DNA of 64,000 bases from Molanna angustata (Eukaryota; Arthropoda; Insecta; Trichoptera; Molannidae): NCBI GenBank assembly GCA_963576475.1, contig OY754967.1, positions 23,275,914 through 23,339,913 on the forward strand. Direction: 5' to 3'. Shown piece by piece: positions 13,879 through 25,911 of the stretch. The translations under genes and the position numbers were made by a program. The notes beneath the pieces were generated by a model. It saw only the letters and a program-made list of their open reading frames with translations, ran no database searches and was not told the DNA's origin. Within the stretch, counting starts at the first letter, position 1. Each line of letters opens with the position of its first letter.

Positions 13879-15195
13879 TGTTCGGTCCTCTCTGCCTACC
13901 CCAAATAGGTAAACAGCGTGATGGTATGGTACCTATGACAATCGCGTGAATTACAATATGACTATAGATATATATTATAATTGTTGCTTGTTATGAAACG
14001 ATCTTATATGTTTTGTGTATGTTAAAAATTAATACATGAGATCCAACTGCCGATGTCTTGAGTATGTGTACATGTAGGTATATGAATAGTTAAGCGGTGT
14101 TGAGGTGAGACATTCACGAAGACGTTGCTATATAAATCATTCAAAATTATTATTATTATTACTTTTATGTTTTATACTAAATACCTACTTGGAATTGACT
14201 AATTTACAGTAGGTACCTACAGTATTGCAGCTACAAATGTAATGAAATATCAATTTTATATGTAGGTATATTTAAAAATAAATAAATATATAAGTAGATA
14301 AAAATAATATTTGAAAAATAAGTACCTACTTACCAAATAATTAAACCTGAATCGAAATTATAAAATATAATATGTTTTGTATTATATAATATATCTAGGT
14401 AGGTACATATAACTATCATAAACTATGTAGGTACGTATGTCAGGATAGTATAATGTGGAGTTCAGTCCTTTTTTTTCCTACCCCGAATGGGTAAACCACT
14501 TGATGGCATAATAATATTATGAAGATTAATTAGATAATCAAACTAAAGTCGATCAATGAGTCCTCGTGTCGTTTTCCATACAATTTGTATTGAATGTGGT
14601 CGTGACTAAATTCTTTTTTTGCAAAAAAATGAAGTAAATACATATCAATTGACAACTTAGACACATATAATAATCTCCTACTTATATATAAAAAACCGAC
14701 ATCTACATGAACGTAATCAATCAAAACTTTCAAATTGCTTTCAGGCTATAGATTATTTTTATGTGTTTAGTAATTTAATAGTAATGTTCATCATAAAAAT
14801 ATATTTAGGGATTGTCAATCTTTCAAGAAGACAAATATGCTCTTACTATTTACATATAGTTGAGAGTTGATGGTTGGCCACAACCCTCTCGTTTATTATT
14901 AAAACCTGGATTACATATAATAATTCGACGTGATTTTATGTTCAGTGAAAATTATGACAAAAGTTGACCGATTTCGATGATTTTTGTTTCCATTGGAAAG
15001 GTGATATCTTCTGATTAGTCGCTTTATAAATTTCTTGAGGTGTGATAAAGGTAACCACTATCTAACGCACGATTTTTCAACTTCGGCTGTACGTTACGCG
15101 ATCGGCTAATATACACATTTGTGTAATATTTAGGTACCTACCTATGACAGAATAAGAAATGAGATGTATGATTGAAAGAGATATCGTGAGTAAAT

Positions 15196-15435
15196 GCCCT
15201 TAGGTGGTTTAGCCACGTAGAAAGAATGAATGATGATCGACTGACGAAAAAAGTATATAAGGGTGATAAAAGAGGAACGAAAGGTAGAGGTCGGCCAAGG
15301 AAAAGTTGGCACGATCACATTAATGGAATTTTGAAAGATGGAGGTGTCAGAAGTAAGAATAATAGCAGAGCGTGTATGACACGATGCATGAACGTGAATG
15401 AAGCGAGAAATGTATGTCAAGATAGAGGAATCTAG
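15196..15435 (+). pseudogene. LINE reverse-transcriptase tail, satellite unit 11 (open)
   Basis: Partner of the copy at 5,870; open. Confidence 0.8.
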
Positions 15436-16752
15436 TGTTCGGTCCTCTCTGCCTACCCCAAATAGGTAAACAGCGTGATGGTATGGTACCTATGACAATC
15501 GCGTGAATTACAATATGACTATAGATATATATTATAATTGTTGCTTGTTATGAAACGATCTTATATGTTTTGTGTATGTTAAAAATTAATACATGAGATC
15601 CAACTGCCGATGTCTTGAGTATGTGTACATGTAGGTATATGAATAGTTAAGCGGTGTTGAGGTGAGACATTCACGAAGACGTTGCTATATAAATCATTCA
15701 AAATTATTATTATTATTACTTTTATGTTTTATACTAAATACCTACTTGGAATTGACTAATTTACAGTAGGTACCTACAGTATTGCAGCTACAAATGTAAT
15801 GAAATATCAATTTTATATGTAGGTATATTTAAAAATAAATAAATATATAAGTAGATAAAAATAATATTTGAAAAATAAGTACCTACTTACCAAATAATTA
15901 AACCTGAATCGAAATTATAAAATATAATATGTTTTGTATTATATAATATATCTAGGTAGGTACATATAACTATCATAAACTATGTAGGTACGTATGTCAG
16001 GATAGTATAATGTGGAGTTCAGTCCTTTTTTTTCCTACCCCGAATGGGTAAACCACTTGATGGCATAATAATATTATGAAGATTAATTAGATAATCAAAC
16101 TAAAGTCGATCAATGAGTCCTCGTGTCGTTTTCCATACAATTTGTATTGAATGTGGTCGTGACTAAATTCTTTTTTTGCAAAAAAATGAAGTAAATACAT
16201 ATCAATTGACAACTTAGACACATATAATAATCTCCTACTTATATATAAAAAACCGACATCTACATGAACGTAATCAATCAAAACTTTCAAATTGCTTTCA
16301 GGCTATAGATTATTTTTATGTGTTTAGTAATTTAATAGTAATGTTCATCATAAAAATATATTTAGGGATTGTCAATCTTTCAAGAAGACAAATATGCTCT
16401 TACTATTTACATATAGTTGAGAGTTGATGGTTGGCCACAACCCTCTCGTTTATTATTAAAACCTGGATTACATATAATAATTCGACGTGATTTTATGTTC
16501 AGTGAAAATTATGACAAAAGTTGACCGATTTCGATGATTTTTGTTTCCATTGGAAAGGTGATATCTTCTGATTAGTCGCTTTATAAATTTCTTGAGGTGT
16601 GATAAAGGTAACCACTATCTAACGCACGATTTTTCAACTTCGGCTGTACGTTACGCGATCGGCTAATATACACATTTGTGTAATATTTAGGTACCTACCT
16701 ATGACAGAATAAGAAATGAGATGTATGATTGAAAGAGATATCGTGAGTAAAT

Positions 16753-16992
16753 GCCCTTAGATGGTTTAGCCACGTAGAAAGAATGAATGATGATCGACTG
16801 ACGAAAAAAGTATATAAGGGTGATAAAAGAGGAACGAAAGGTAGAGGTCGGTCAAGGAAAAGTTAGCACGATCACATTAATTGAATTTTGAAAGATGGAG
16901 GTGTCAGAAGTAAGAATAATAGCAGAGCGTGTATGACACGATGCATGAACGTGAATGAAGCGAGAAATGTATGTCAAGATAGAGGAATCTAG
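16753..16992 (+). pseudogene. LINE reverse-transcriptase tail, satellite unit 12 (broken)
   Basis: Partner of the copy at 7,427: same two stops and the same Pro to Ser change. Confidence 0.8.
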
Positions 16993-18302
16993 TGTTCGGT
17001 CCTCTCTGCCTACCCCAAATAGGTAAACAGCGTGATGGTATGGTACCTATGACAATCGCGTGAATTACAATATGACTATAGATATATATTATAATTGTTG
17101 CTTGTTATGAAACGATCTTATATGTTTTGTGTATGTTAAATATTAATACATGAGATCCAACTGCCGATGTCTTGAGTATGTGTAAATGTAGGTATATGAA
17201 TAGTTAAGCGGTGTTGAGGTGAGACATTCACGAAGACGTTGCTATATAAATCATTCAAAATTATTATTATTATTACTTTTATGTTTTATACTAAATACCT
17301 ACTTGGAATTGACTAATTTACAGAAGGTACCTACAGTATTGCAGCTACAAATGTAATGAAATATCAATTTTATATGTAGGTATATTTAAAAATAAATAAA
17401 TATATAAGTAGATAAAAATAATATTTGAAAAATAAGTATTTACCAAATAATTAAACCTGAATCGAAATTATAAAATATAATATGTTTTGTATTATATAAT
17501 ATATCTAGGTACATATAACTATCATAAACTATGTAGGTACGTATGTCAGGATAGTATAATGTGGAGTTCAGTCCTTTTTTTTCCTACCCCGAATGGGTAA
17601 ACCACTTGATGGCATAATATTATGAAGATTAATTAGATAATCAAACTAAAGTCGATCAATGAGTCCTCGTGTCGTTTTCCATACAATTTGTATTGAATGT
17701 GGTCGTGACTAAATTCTTTTTTTGCAAAAAAATGAAGTAAATACATTTCAATTGACAACTTAGACACATATAATAATCTCCTACTTATATATAAAAAACC
17801 GACATCTACATGAACGTAATCAATCAAAACTTTCAATTTGCTTTCAGGCTATAGATTATTTTTATGTGTTTAGTAATTTAATAGTAATGTTCATCATAAA
17901 AATATATTTAGGGATTGTCAATCTTTCAAGAAGACAAATATGCTCTTACTATTTACATATAGTTGAGAGTTGATGGTTGGCCACAACCCTCTCGTTTATT
18001 ATTTAAACCTGGGTTACATATAATAATTCGACGTGATTTTATGTTCAGTGAAAATTATGACAAAAGTTGACCGATTTCGATGATTTTTGTTTCCATTGGA
18101 AAGGTGATATCTTCTGATTAGTCGCTTTATAAATTTCTTGAGGTGTGATAAAGGTAACCACTATCTAACGCACGATTTTTCAACTTCGGCTGTACGGTAC
18201 GCGATCGGCTAATATACACATTTGTGTAATATTTAGGTAGGTACCTACCTATGACAGAATAAGAAATGAGATGTATGATTGAAAGAGATATCGTGAGTAA
18301 AT

Positions 18303-18542
18303 GCCCTTAGATGGTTTAGCCACGTAGAAAGAATGAATGATGATCGACTGACGAAAAAAGTATATAAGGGTGATAAAAGAGGAACGAAAGGTAGAGGTCG
18401 GCCAAGGAAAAGTTAGCACGATCACATTAATTGAATTTTGAAAGATGGAGGTGTCAGAAGTAAGAATAATAGCAGAGCGTGTATGACACGATGCATGAAC
18501 GTGAATGAAGCGAGAAATGTATGTCAAGATAGAGGAATCTAG
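18303..18542 (+). pseudogene. LINE reverse-transcriptase tail, satellite unit 13 (broken)
   Basis: Partner of the copy at 8,977, with both stops. Confidence 0.8.
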
Positions 18543-19852
18543 TGTTCGGTCCTCTCTGCCTACCCCAAATAGGTAAACAGCGTGATGGTATGGTACCTAT
18601 GACAATCGCGTGAATTACAATATGACTATAGATATATATTATAATTGTTGCTTGTTATGAAACGATCTTATATGTTTTGTGTATGTTAAATATTAATACA
18701 TGAGATCCAACTGCCGATGTCTTGAGTATGTGTAAATGTAGGTATATGAATAGTTAAGCGGTGTTGAGGTGAGACATTCACGAAGACGTTGCTATATAAA
18801 TCATTCAAAATTATTATTATTATTACTTTTATGTTTTATACTAAATACCTACTTGGAATTGACTAATTTACAGAAGGTACCTACAGTATTGCAGCTACAA
18901 ATGTAATGAAATATCAATTTTATATGTAGGTATATTTAAAAATAAATAAATATATAAGTAGATAAAAATAATATTTGAAAAATAAGTATTTACCAAATAA
19001 TTAAACCTGAATCGAAATTATAAAATATAATATGTTTTGTATTATATAATATATCTAGGTACATATAACTATCATAAACTATGTAGGTACGTATGTCAGG
19101 ATAGTATAATGTGGAGTTCAGTCCTTTTTTTTCCTACCCCGAATGGGTAAACCACTTGATGGCATAATATTATGAAGATTAATTAGATAATCAAACTAAA
19201 GTCGATCAATGAGTCCTCGTGTCGTTTTCCATACAATTTGTATTGAATGTGGTCGTGACTAAATTCTTTTTTTGCAAAAAAATGAAGTAAATACATTTCA
19301 ATTGACAACTTAGACACATATAATAATCTCCTACTTATATATAAAAAACCGACATCTACATGAACGTAATCAATCAAAACTTTCAAATTGCTTTCAGGCT
19401 ATAGATTATTTTTATGTGTTTAGTAATTTAATAGTAATGTTCATCATAAAAATATATTTAGGGATTGTCAATCTTTCAAGAAGACAAATATGCTCTTACT
19501 ATTTACATATAGTTGAGAGTTGATGGTTGGCCACAACCCTCTCGTTTATTATTATAACCTGGGTTACATATAATAATTCGACGTGATTTTATGTTCAGTG
19601 AAAATTATGACAAAAGTTGACCGATTTCGATGATTTTTGTTTCCATTGGAAAGGTGATATCTTCTGATTAGTCGCTTTATAAATTTCTTGAGGTGTGATA
19701 AAGGTAACCACTATCTAACGCACGATTTTTCAAATTCGGCTGTACGGTACGCGATCGGCCAATATACACATTTGTGTAATATTTAGGTAGGTACCTACCT
19801 ATGACAGAATAAGAAATGAGATGTATGATTGAAAGAGATATCGTGAGTAAAT

Positions 19853-20092
19853 GCCCTTAGGTGGTTTGGCCACGTAGAAAGAATGAATGATGATCGACTG
19901 ACGAAAAAAGTATATAAGGGTGATAAAAGAGGAACGAAAGGTAGAGGTCGGCCAAGGAAAAGTTGGCACGATCACATTAATGGAATTTTGAAAGATGGAG
20001 GTGTCAGAAGTAAGAATAATAGCAGAGCGTGTATGACACGATGCATGAACGTGAATGAAGCGAGAAATGTATGTCAAGATAGAGGAATCTAG
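19853..20092 (+). pseudogene. LINE reverse-transcriptase tail, satellite unit 14 (open)
   Basis: Partner of the copy at 10,527, with the RWFGHV form. Confidence 0.8.
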
Positions 20093-21402
20093 TGTTCGGT
20101 CCTCTCTGCCTACCCCAAATAGGTAAACAGCGTGATGGTATGGTACCTATGACAATCGCGTGAATTACAATATGACTATAGATATATATTATAATTGTTG
20201 CTTGTTATGAAACGATCTTATATGTTTTGTGTATGTTAAATATTAATACATGAGATCCAACTGCCGATGTCTTGAGTATGTGTAAATGTAGGTATATGAA
20301 TAGTTAAGCGGTGTTGAGGTGAGACATTCACGAAGACGTTGCTATATAAATCATTCAAAATTATTATTATTATTACTTTTATGTTTTATACTAAATACCT
20401 ACTTGGAATTGACTAATTTACAGAAGGTACCTACAGTATTGCAGCTACAAATGTAATGAAATATCAATTTTATATGTAGGTATATTTAAAAATAAATAAA
20501 TATATAAGTAGATAAAAATAATATTTGAAAAATAAGTATTTACCAAATAATTAAACCTGAATCGAAATTATAAAATATAATATGTTTTGTATTATATAAT
20601 ATATCTAGGTACATATAACTATCATAAACTATGTAGGTACGTATGTCAGGATAGTATAATGTGGAGTTCAGTCCTTTTTTTTCCTACCCCGAATGGGTAA
20701 ACCACTTGATGGCATAATATTATGAAGATTAATTAGATAATCAAACTAAAGTCGATCAATGAGTCCTCGTGTCGTTTTCCATACAATTTGTATTGAATGT
20801 GGTCGTGACTAAATTCTTTTTTTGCAAAAAAATGAAGTAAATACATTTCAATTGACAACTTAGACACATATAATAATCTCCTACTTATATATAAAAAACC
20901 GACATCTACATGAACGTAATCAATCAAAACTTTCAAATTGCTTTCAGGCAATAGATTATTTTTATGTGTTTAGTAATTTAATAGTAATGTTCATCATAAA
21001 AATATATTTAGGGATTGTCAATCTTTCAAGAAGACAAATATGCTCTTACTATTTACATGTAGTTGAGAGTTGATGGTTGGCCACAACCCTCTCGTTTATT
21101 ATTAAAACCTGGGTTACATATAATAATTCGACGTGATTTTATGTTCAGTGAAAATTATGACAAAAGTTGACCGATTTCGATGATTTTTGTTTCCATTGGA
21201 AAGGTGATATCTTCTGATTAGTCGCTTTATAAATTTCTTGAGGTGTGATAAAGGTAACCACTATCTAACGCACGATTTTTCAACTTCGGCTGTACGGTAC
21301 GCGATCGGCCAATACACACATTTGTGTAATATTTAGGTAGGTACCTACCTATGACAGAATAAGAAATGAGATGTATGATTGAAAGAGATATCGTGAGTAA
21401 AT

Positions 21403-21642
21403 GCCCTTAGGTGGTTTGGCCACGTAGAAAGAATGAATGATGATCGACTGACGAAAAAAGTATATAAGGGTGATAAAAGAGGAACGAAAGGTAGAGGTCG
21501 GCCAAGGAAAAGTTGGCACGATCACATTAATGGAATTTTGAAAGATGGAGGTGTCAGAAGTAAGAATAATAGCAGAGCGTGTATGACACGATGCATGAAC
21601 GTGAATGAAGCGAGAAATGTATGTCAAGATAGAGGAATCTAG
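21403..21642 (+). pseudogene. LINE reverse-transcriptase tail, satellite unit 15 (open, edge unit)
   Basis: Last copy, RWFGHV form. The sequence that follows is the most diverged of the array (GGCGTAAAGG, TAACTGTTGC, AGGTTAAATG) and is cut short. Confidence 0.8.
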
Positions 21643-21885
21643 TGTTCGGTCCTCTCTGCCTACCCCAAATAGGTAAACGGCGTAAAGGTATGGTACCTAT
21701 GACAATCGCGTGAATTACAATATGACTATAGATATATATTATAACTGTTGCTTGTTGTGAAATGATCTTATATGTTTTGTGTAGGTTAAATGTAAATACA
21801 TGAGATCCAACTGCCGATGTCTTGAGTATGTGTAAATGTAGGTATATGAATACCTACTTGGATTTGACTAATTTACAGTACCAAA
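21643..21885 (+). repeat. degenerate right edge of the satellite
   Basis: The final unit jumps at about 21,850 from TATATGAATA directly to CCTACTTGGATTTGACTAAT, skipping the segment that normally lies between. Homology to the unit then ends near 21,885. Extra substitutions here relative to internal units are usual at satellite borders. Confidence 0.75.
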
Positions 21886-22085
21886 TTAAATTGGTCATAA
21901 TTAATGAATTTTTTAGCGTAATTTTACATGAATTTCTCAACAGGTAGGTATCACGTAGAGAGTGCACACAACTAGTTTCGAATATTGCAATAATTTATCT
22001 TTTTAATAAGTATTTCATCATTAAAACAGGTTTTATTTGAAATACTATGAAAATGTAGTTCTGAAGCATTTTTGTATATATATAT

Positions 22086-22278
22086 ATATACTCTTCGGAC
22101 TGGTCGCGCCACTTGGCGTTTACACACAAGAAGTATTTTTTTATACGGAAAGAATACACGCGGTCCAGAGATAAGTATGCTGTTATTGTAATATGCGGAC
22201 TTGACGTAAGGTCCGCATTTTCGCATATATTCATACTCTTCGGACTGGTGGCGCCACGTGGTGTTTACACGCATGAAC
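22086..22278. repeat. 148-bp spaced direct repeat with hairpin
   Basis: A block of about 45 bp beginning ACTCTTCGGACTGGT occurs at 22,090 and again at 22,238. Between them lies a hairpin at 22,194-22,217 with arms TGCGGACTT and AAGGTCCGCA. A tract of alternating TA precedes the first copy. The overlapping 79- and 100-codon minus-strand open frames look like by-products. The family is not recognised. Confidence 0.6.
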
Positions 22279-22420
22279 TAAAAGTTTAGCATGTGTTAAC
22301 TTTTTATGACAAAAATACCGAATTTGGGGACCCCAATACCAAAATCTCAAGATTTCTCCAATAGACTATTTAGAATGCGAGGATTCTAACGGTACATTTG
22401 ACGCGTTGCTTAATTATTAT

Positions 22421-22450
22421 GCGGACGTCCTCACTTTGAGGTCTGTCCGC
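22421..22450. repeat. two-step hairpin with GCGGAC arms
   Basis: GCGGAC pairs with GTCCGC, and inside it CCTCA pairs with TGAGG around a CTT loop. AAGGTCCGCA recurs at about 22,474. The TGCGGAC motif links this to the hairpin at 22,194. Confidence 0.6.
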
Positions 22451-22499
22451 ACAATCGTGGTTTTTGTCACGGCAAGGTCCGCACTTTATTGCAGCCGCG

Positions 22500-22593
22500 A
22501 ACACACCCTCACACACACACACCCTCACACACACACACACACCCTCACACACACACACACACACCCTCACACACACATACATATACACACCCT
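22500..22593. repeat. CA-rich microsatellite with CCCTCA interruptions
   Basis: Repeats of (CA)n punctuated by CCCTCA at a step of roughly 20 bp. Open frames of 66 and 72 codons on both strands come only from this low-complexity tract. Confidence 0.9.
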
Positions 22594-22617
22594 CTCTCTT
22601 ACATAAGCGGAATAATA

Positions 22618-22800
22618 ATTAAATAAATAAATAATAAAAATACTTTACTACTTACACTACACACACAAACCAAAATGTATTTGACACATGTAACTGACAT
22701 TAGATTAAGATAATTGATGTATCATATGTATTAATCCATGTAATAAACTATCTAATGTTGTATGTGTTAATTAAAAAATAAAATAAAATAAATAAATAAA
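22618..22800 (+). other. A-rich retroelement-like tail
   Basis: Ends in repeated AAATAAAATAAA/TAAATAAA, like the 3' end of a LINE or SINE copy. No coding homology is visible. Confidence 0.35.
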
Positions 22801-25150
22801 TTTTACTACCAGGAATATAAATTTTCTAACGATAGTATATTTTCATGTTAAGATAGACAAACTATTAATGCCGTATAGTGAAGAATGCTTATGTTGTATG
22901 AAATATTATAAAAAAAGCAGATAAATTTTGTTTTAAAGAACGCGAGAGCATTTTCAAAATTTTGACACGTGATATCATATGAAGAAATTTTTTGTTATTT
23001 ATGGAAAGCTAATCAGTTCTATGTTCAAGCTCTTTACATTATAACATGAAATCAAATTACTGTACTTTTCCATACATAGAAATTTATCTAATTACATTTT
23101 TATTCATACTAAATGTTACTACCAGGAATATAAATTTTCTTCCGATAGTATATTTTTATGTTAAGATAGACAAACTATTAATGCCGTATAGTGAAGAATG
23201 CTTATGTTGTATGAAATATTATAAAAAAAGCAGATAAATTTTGTTCTAAAGAACGCGAGAGCATTTTCCAAATTTTGACAGGTGATATCATATGAAGATT
23301 TTTTTTGTTATTTATGGAAAGCTTATCAGTTCTATGTTCAAGCTCTTTACATTATAAAATGAAATCAAATTACTGAACTTTTCCATACATAGAAATTTAT
23401 CTAATTACATTTTTATTCATACTAAATGTTACTATCAGGAATATAAATTTTCTTCCGATAGTATATTTTTATGATAAGATAGACAAACTTTTAATGCAGT
23501 ATGGTGTAGAATGCTTATGTTGTATGAAATATTTTAAAAAAAGCAGATAAATTTTGTTTTAAAGAACGCAAGAGCATTTTCCAAATTTTGACAGGTGATA
23601 TCATATGAAGAATTTTTTTGTTATTTATGGAAAGCTAATCAGTTCTATTTTCAAGCTCTTTACATTATAACATGAAATCAAATTACTGAACGTTTCCATA
23701 CATAGAAATTTATCTAATTACATTTTTATTCATACTAAATGTTACTATCAGGAATATAAATTTTCTTCCGATAGTATATTTTTATGTTAAGATAGACAAA
23801 CTATTAATGCAGTATAGTGTAGAATGCTTATGTTGTATGAAATATTTTAAAAAAAGCAGATAAATTTTGTTTTAAAGAACGCAAGAGCATTTTCCAAATT
23901 TTGACAGGTGATATCATATGAAGAATTTTTTTGTTATTTATGGAAAGCTAATCAGTTCTATTTTCAAGCTCTTTACATTATAACATGAAATCAAATTACT
24001 GAACGTTTCCATACATAGAAAATTATCTAATTACATTTTTATTCATACTAAATGTTACTATCAGGAATATAAATTTTCTTCCGATAGTATATTTTTATGT
24101 TAAGATAGACAAACTATTAATGCAGTATAGTGAAGAATGCTTATGTTGTATGAAATATTTTCAAAAAAGCAGGTAAATTTTGTTTTAAAGAACGCGAGAG
24201 CATTTTCCAAATTTTGACAGGTGATATCATATGAAGATTTTTTTTTGTTATTTATGGAAAGCTAATCAGTTCTATGTTCAAGCTCTTTACATTATAACAT
24301 GAAATCAAATTACTGAACTTTTCCATACATAGAAATTTATCTAATTACATTTTTATTCATACTAAATGTTACTATCAGGAATATAAATTTTCTTCCGATA
24401 GTATATTTTTATGTTAAGATAAACAAACTATTAATGCAGTATAGTGAAGACTGCTTATGTTGTATGAAATATTTTAAAAAAAGCAGATAAATTTTGTTTC
24501 AAAGAGCGTTAGAGCATTTTGACAATGTTGACACGTGATATCATATGAAGAAATTTTATGATATCTATGAAAAGCTAATCAGTTCTAAGTTCAAGCTATT
24601 AATATTCTTATATCAATATGAAATCAATGAACTGAACATTGCCAAATATAAAAAAATTCTCTTGTTACATATAAGTTTCATACAAATATCCATTAAATAA
24701 AATATAATTTTTGTGACCGTTGAATATTTTTCTTTTAACATTGACCAACTTTGAATACAATTTTATGAAGATTCTTGGTGTTGTATAAATAGTTGAAACC
24801 AAATTAAAATATCTCTAATTTCCAGGTCGTGAGAGCATTTTTTCAGTTTTAATAGATGAAATCATAAAGAAACATTGGGAAAAAATGAACCGTTGTCTAT
24901 GGAAAACTAATCAGCTCTAAGTTTATGGACTCAACACATGTGATATCAATATGAAGTCAATCGGACTTATAGTTTGGGCTGCAGAGAGAACACAAAAAAA
25001 AAACAACGTAAATGATGAATTCATAGAGAAGAAATCAAAAGTTGTCTATGGAAAACTAATCAGCTCTAGGTCTTTGCACTTTACACATATGATGTTAATA
25101 TGAAGTCGATCAGACTTATAGTTTGGGCTGTAGAGAGGACACAAAAAAGA
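22801..25150. repeat. 313-bp satellite, six good and one to two decayed units
   Basis: Equivalent points at 22861, 23174, 23487, 23800, 24113 and 24427 give a 313/313/313/313/314-bp period; a further decayed point is at 24748. Units carry ACCAGGAATATAAATTTTCT, GAACGCGAGAGCATTTT and TGATATCATATGAAG landmarks. From about 24,520 the units decay rapidly, and fragments with CTAATCAGCTCTA persist to about 25,150. A 63-codon open frame at 23,046-23,237 occurs only in one unit and is not treated as a gene. Confidence 0.92.
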
Positions 25151-25320
25151 TAAATGCTACGGCGTACGGCGTACAGCGTATACGCCATACACACAAACAC
25201 ATCACGACGAAACTCATAGTGTGCATTCTCTACATGATACCCATTGAGAAATTGATGTAAAAAAAATACGCTTAAATTTTGCGAAATCATGACTCTCCCC
25301 TATTCCATAGTGTGGAGAGT
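25090..25320 (+). repeat. dispersed repeat V, copy 1
   Basis: AATATGAAGTCGATCAGAC, TACGCCATACAC, CTACATGATACCC and GTGGAGAG landmarks recur in the same order at 31,975-32,150. It overlaps the decayed end of the 313-bp array, so the family may derive from the array or have seeded it. Confidence 0.7.
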
Positions 25321-25354
25321 AAAAAGAGTTTCATATGATAGATATATTCATACA

Positions 25355-25510
25355 ATCTCCCACAATGTGGGGCAACCAGCGACAGGCGTCCGGGTATGCA
25401 AAAAACAAAGAAGCACGACACATGCGTCTATTCCCATACATAAGTCTAATTGTTCAGCATTCTGAACCTCATTGGTGGTGAACCTCATTGGTGAACTTTG
25501 ATACCAAAAA
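25355..25510 (+). repeat. dispersed repeat W, copy 1 (partial)
   Basis: Contains ACAAAGAAGCACGACACATG and an ACATAAGTCTAATTG block, shared with 29,775-30,030 and, reversed, with 57,395-57,600. Confidence 0.7.
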
Positions 25511-25689
25511 TTCTCAACTGTGTAAGAAAGAATATTTTTGCCTACCTAAAGTAATTTTTAATTATTTTATGTTATTTTGTAACAGGATGTAAAAAAATCA
25601 TGTTCATGAAATGGGCACCAAAAATCACATGTGATGAAGCAGAGAGAAAGCAACGTTTTTGATTAATAATTTAATAATGGCTGGTATTT

Positions 25690-25800
25690 TGATATTTCCT
25701 ATCTTATTGAATATAGGAGGGTGTGAAAAAGGTAAGTCTGGCACCTGGGAGTGGTTGTGTTTACCAGTGCGCATCCTCTTTTAGGTGAAAATTACAGATG
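25690..25800. repeat. dispersed repeat U, copy 1
   Basis: AAGTCTGGCACCTGGGAG and TTTACCAGTGCGCATC match a longer, partly inverted copy at 48,505-48,755. Confidence 0.6.
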
Positions 25801-25911
25801 AGCCAAGGTTTTCGACTTCTATGAACTATTCCGCTGCTGGTTTCCACTCCTTCAGCCCCAAGGCATGTTCTGGGGCTGAAGTATCAGCTTGATAGATTAC
25901 TAATAGTACCT

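Larger units (their letters stand above)
10767..20092 (+). repeat. higher-order repeat, copy 2 (six units, 9,326 bp)
   Basis: Second copy of the six-unit block. The match to copy 1 continues past 20,092 but is lost by about 20,690, where CCCCGAATGGG replaces the CCCCGATTGGG seen at 11,361. The duplicated stretch is therefore slightly longer than one period. Confidence 0.92.
1..21885 (+). repeat. ~1.55-kb satellite array, about 15 units
   Basis: Head-to-tail array of units of 1,550-1,558 bp, followed from the left edge of the window to about 21,885. Corresponding points lie at 1147, 2701, 4259, 5816, 7373, 8923, 10473, 12027, 13585, 15142, 16699, 18249, 19799 and 21349. Each unit holds, in order, a LINE 3' tail ending in a TACCCC...GTAAAC...GTGATGG motif, a short TTA run, an AT-rich part with AGGTACCT palindromes, a second and older LINE 3' end (for example 3,550-3,650), and about 600 bp of unrecognised sequence. 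Unit variants are marked by small indels and substitutions. Nothing indicates a host gene. The array continues beyond the left edge. Confidence 0.97.

Noticed and set aside
405..21627. Recurrent minus-strand frames of 92 codons and 67-72 codons in the satellite
   Set aside because: The 92-codon frame is the exact antisense of the LINE tail. The 67-72 codon frame (109 in the first unit) lies in AT-rich non-coding satellite sequence, has no domain, and repeats only because the unit repeats.
22406..22606. Histidine/threonine-rich or cysteine/valine-rich frames over the CA microsatellite
   Set aside because: Low-complexity translation of (CA)n on both strands.
23046..23237. 63-codon frame in the 313-bp array
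   Set aside because: It is open in only one of six near-identical units, as expected by chance.
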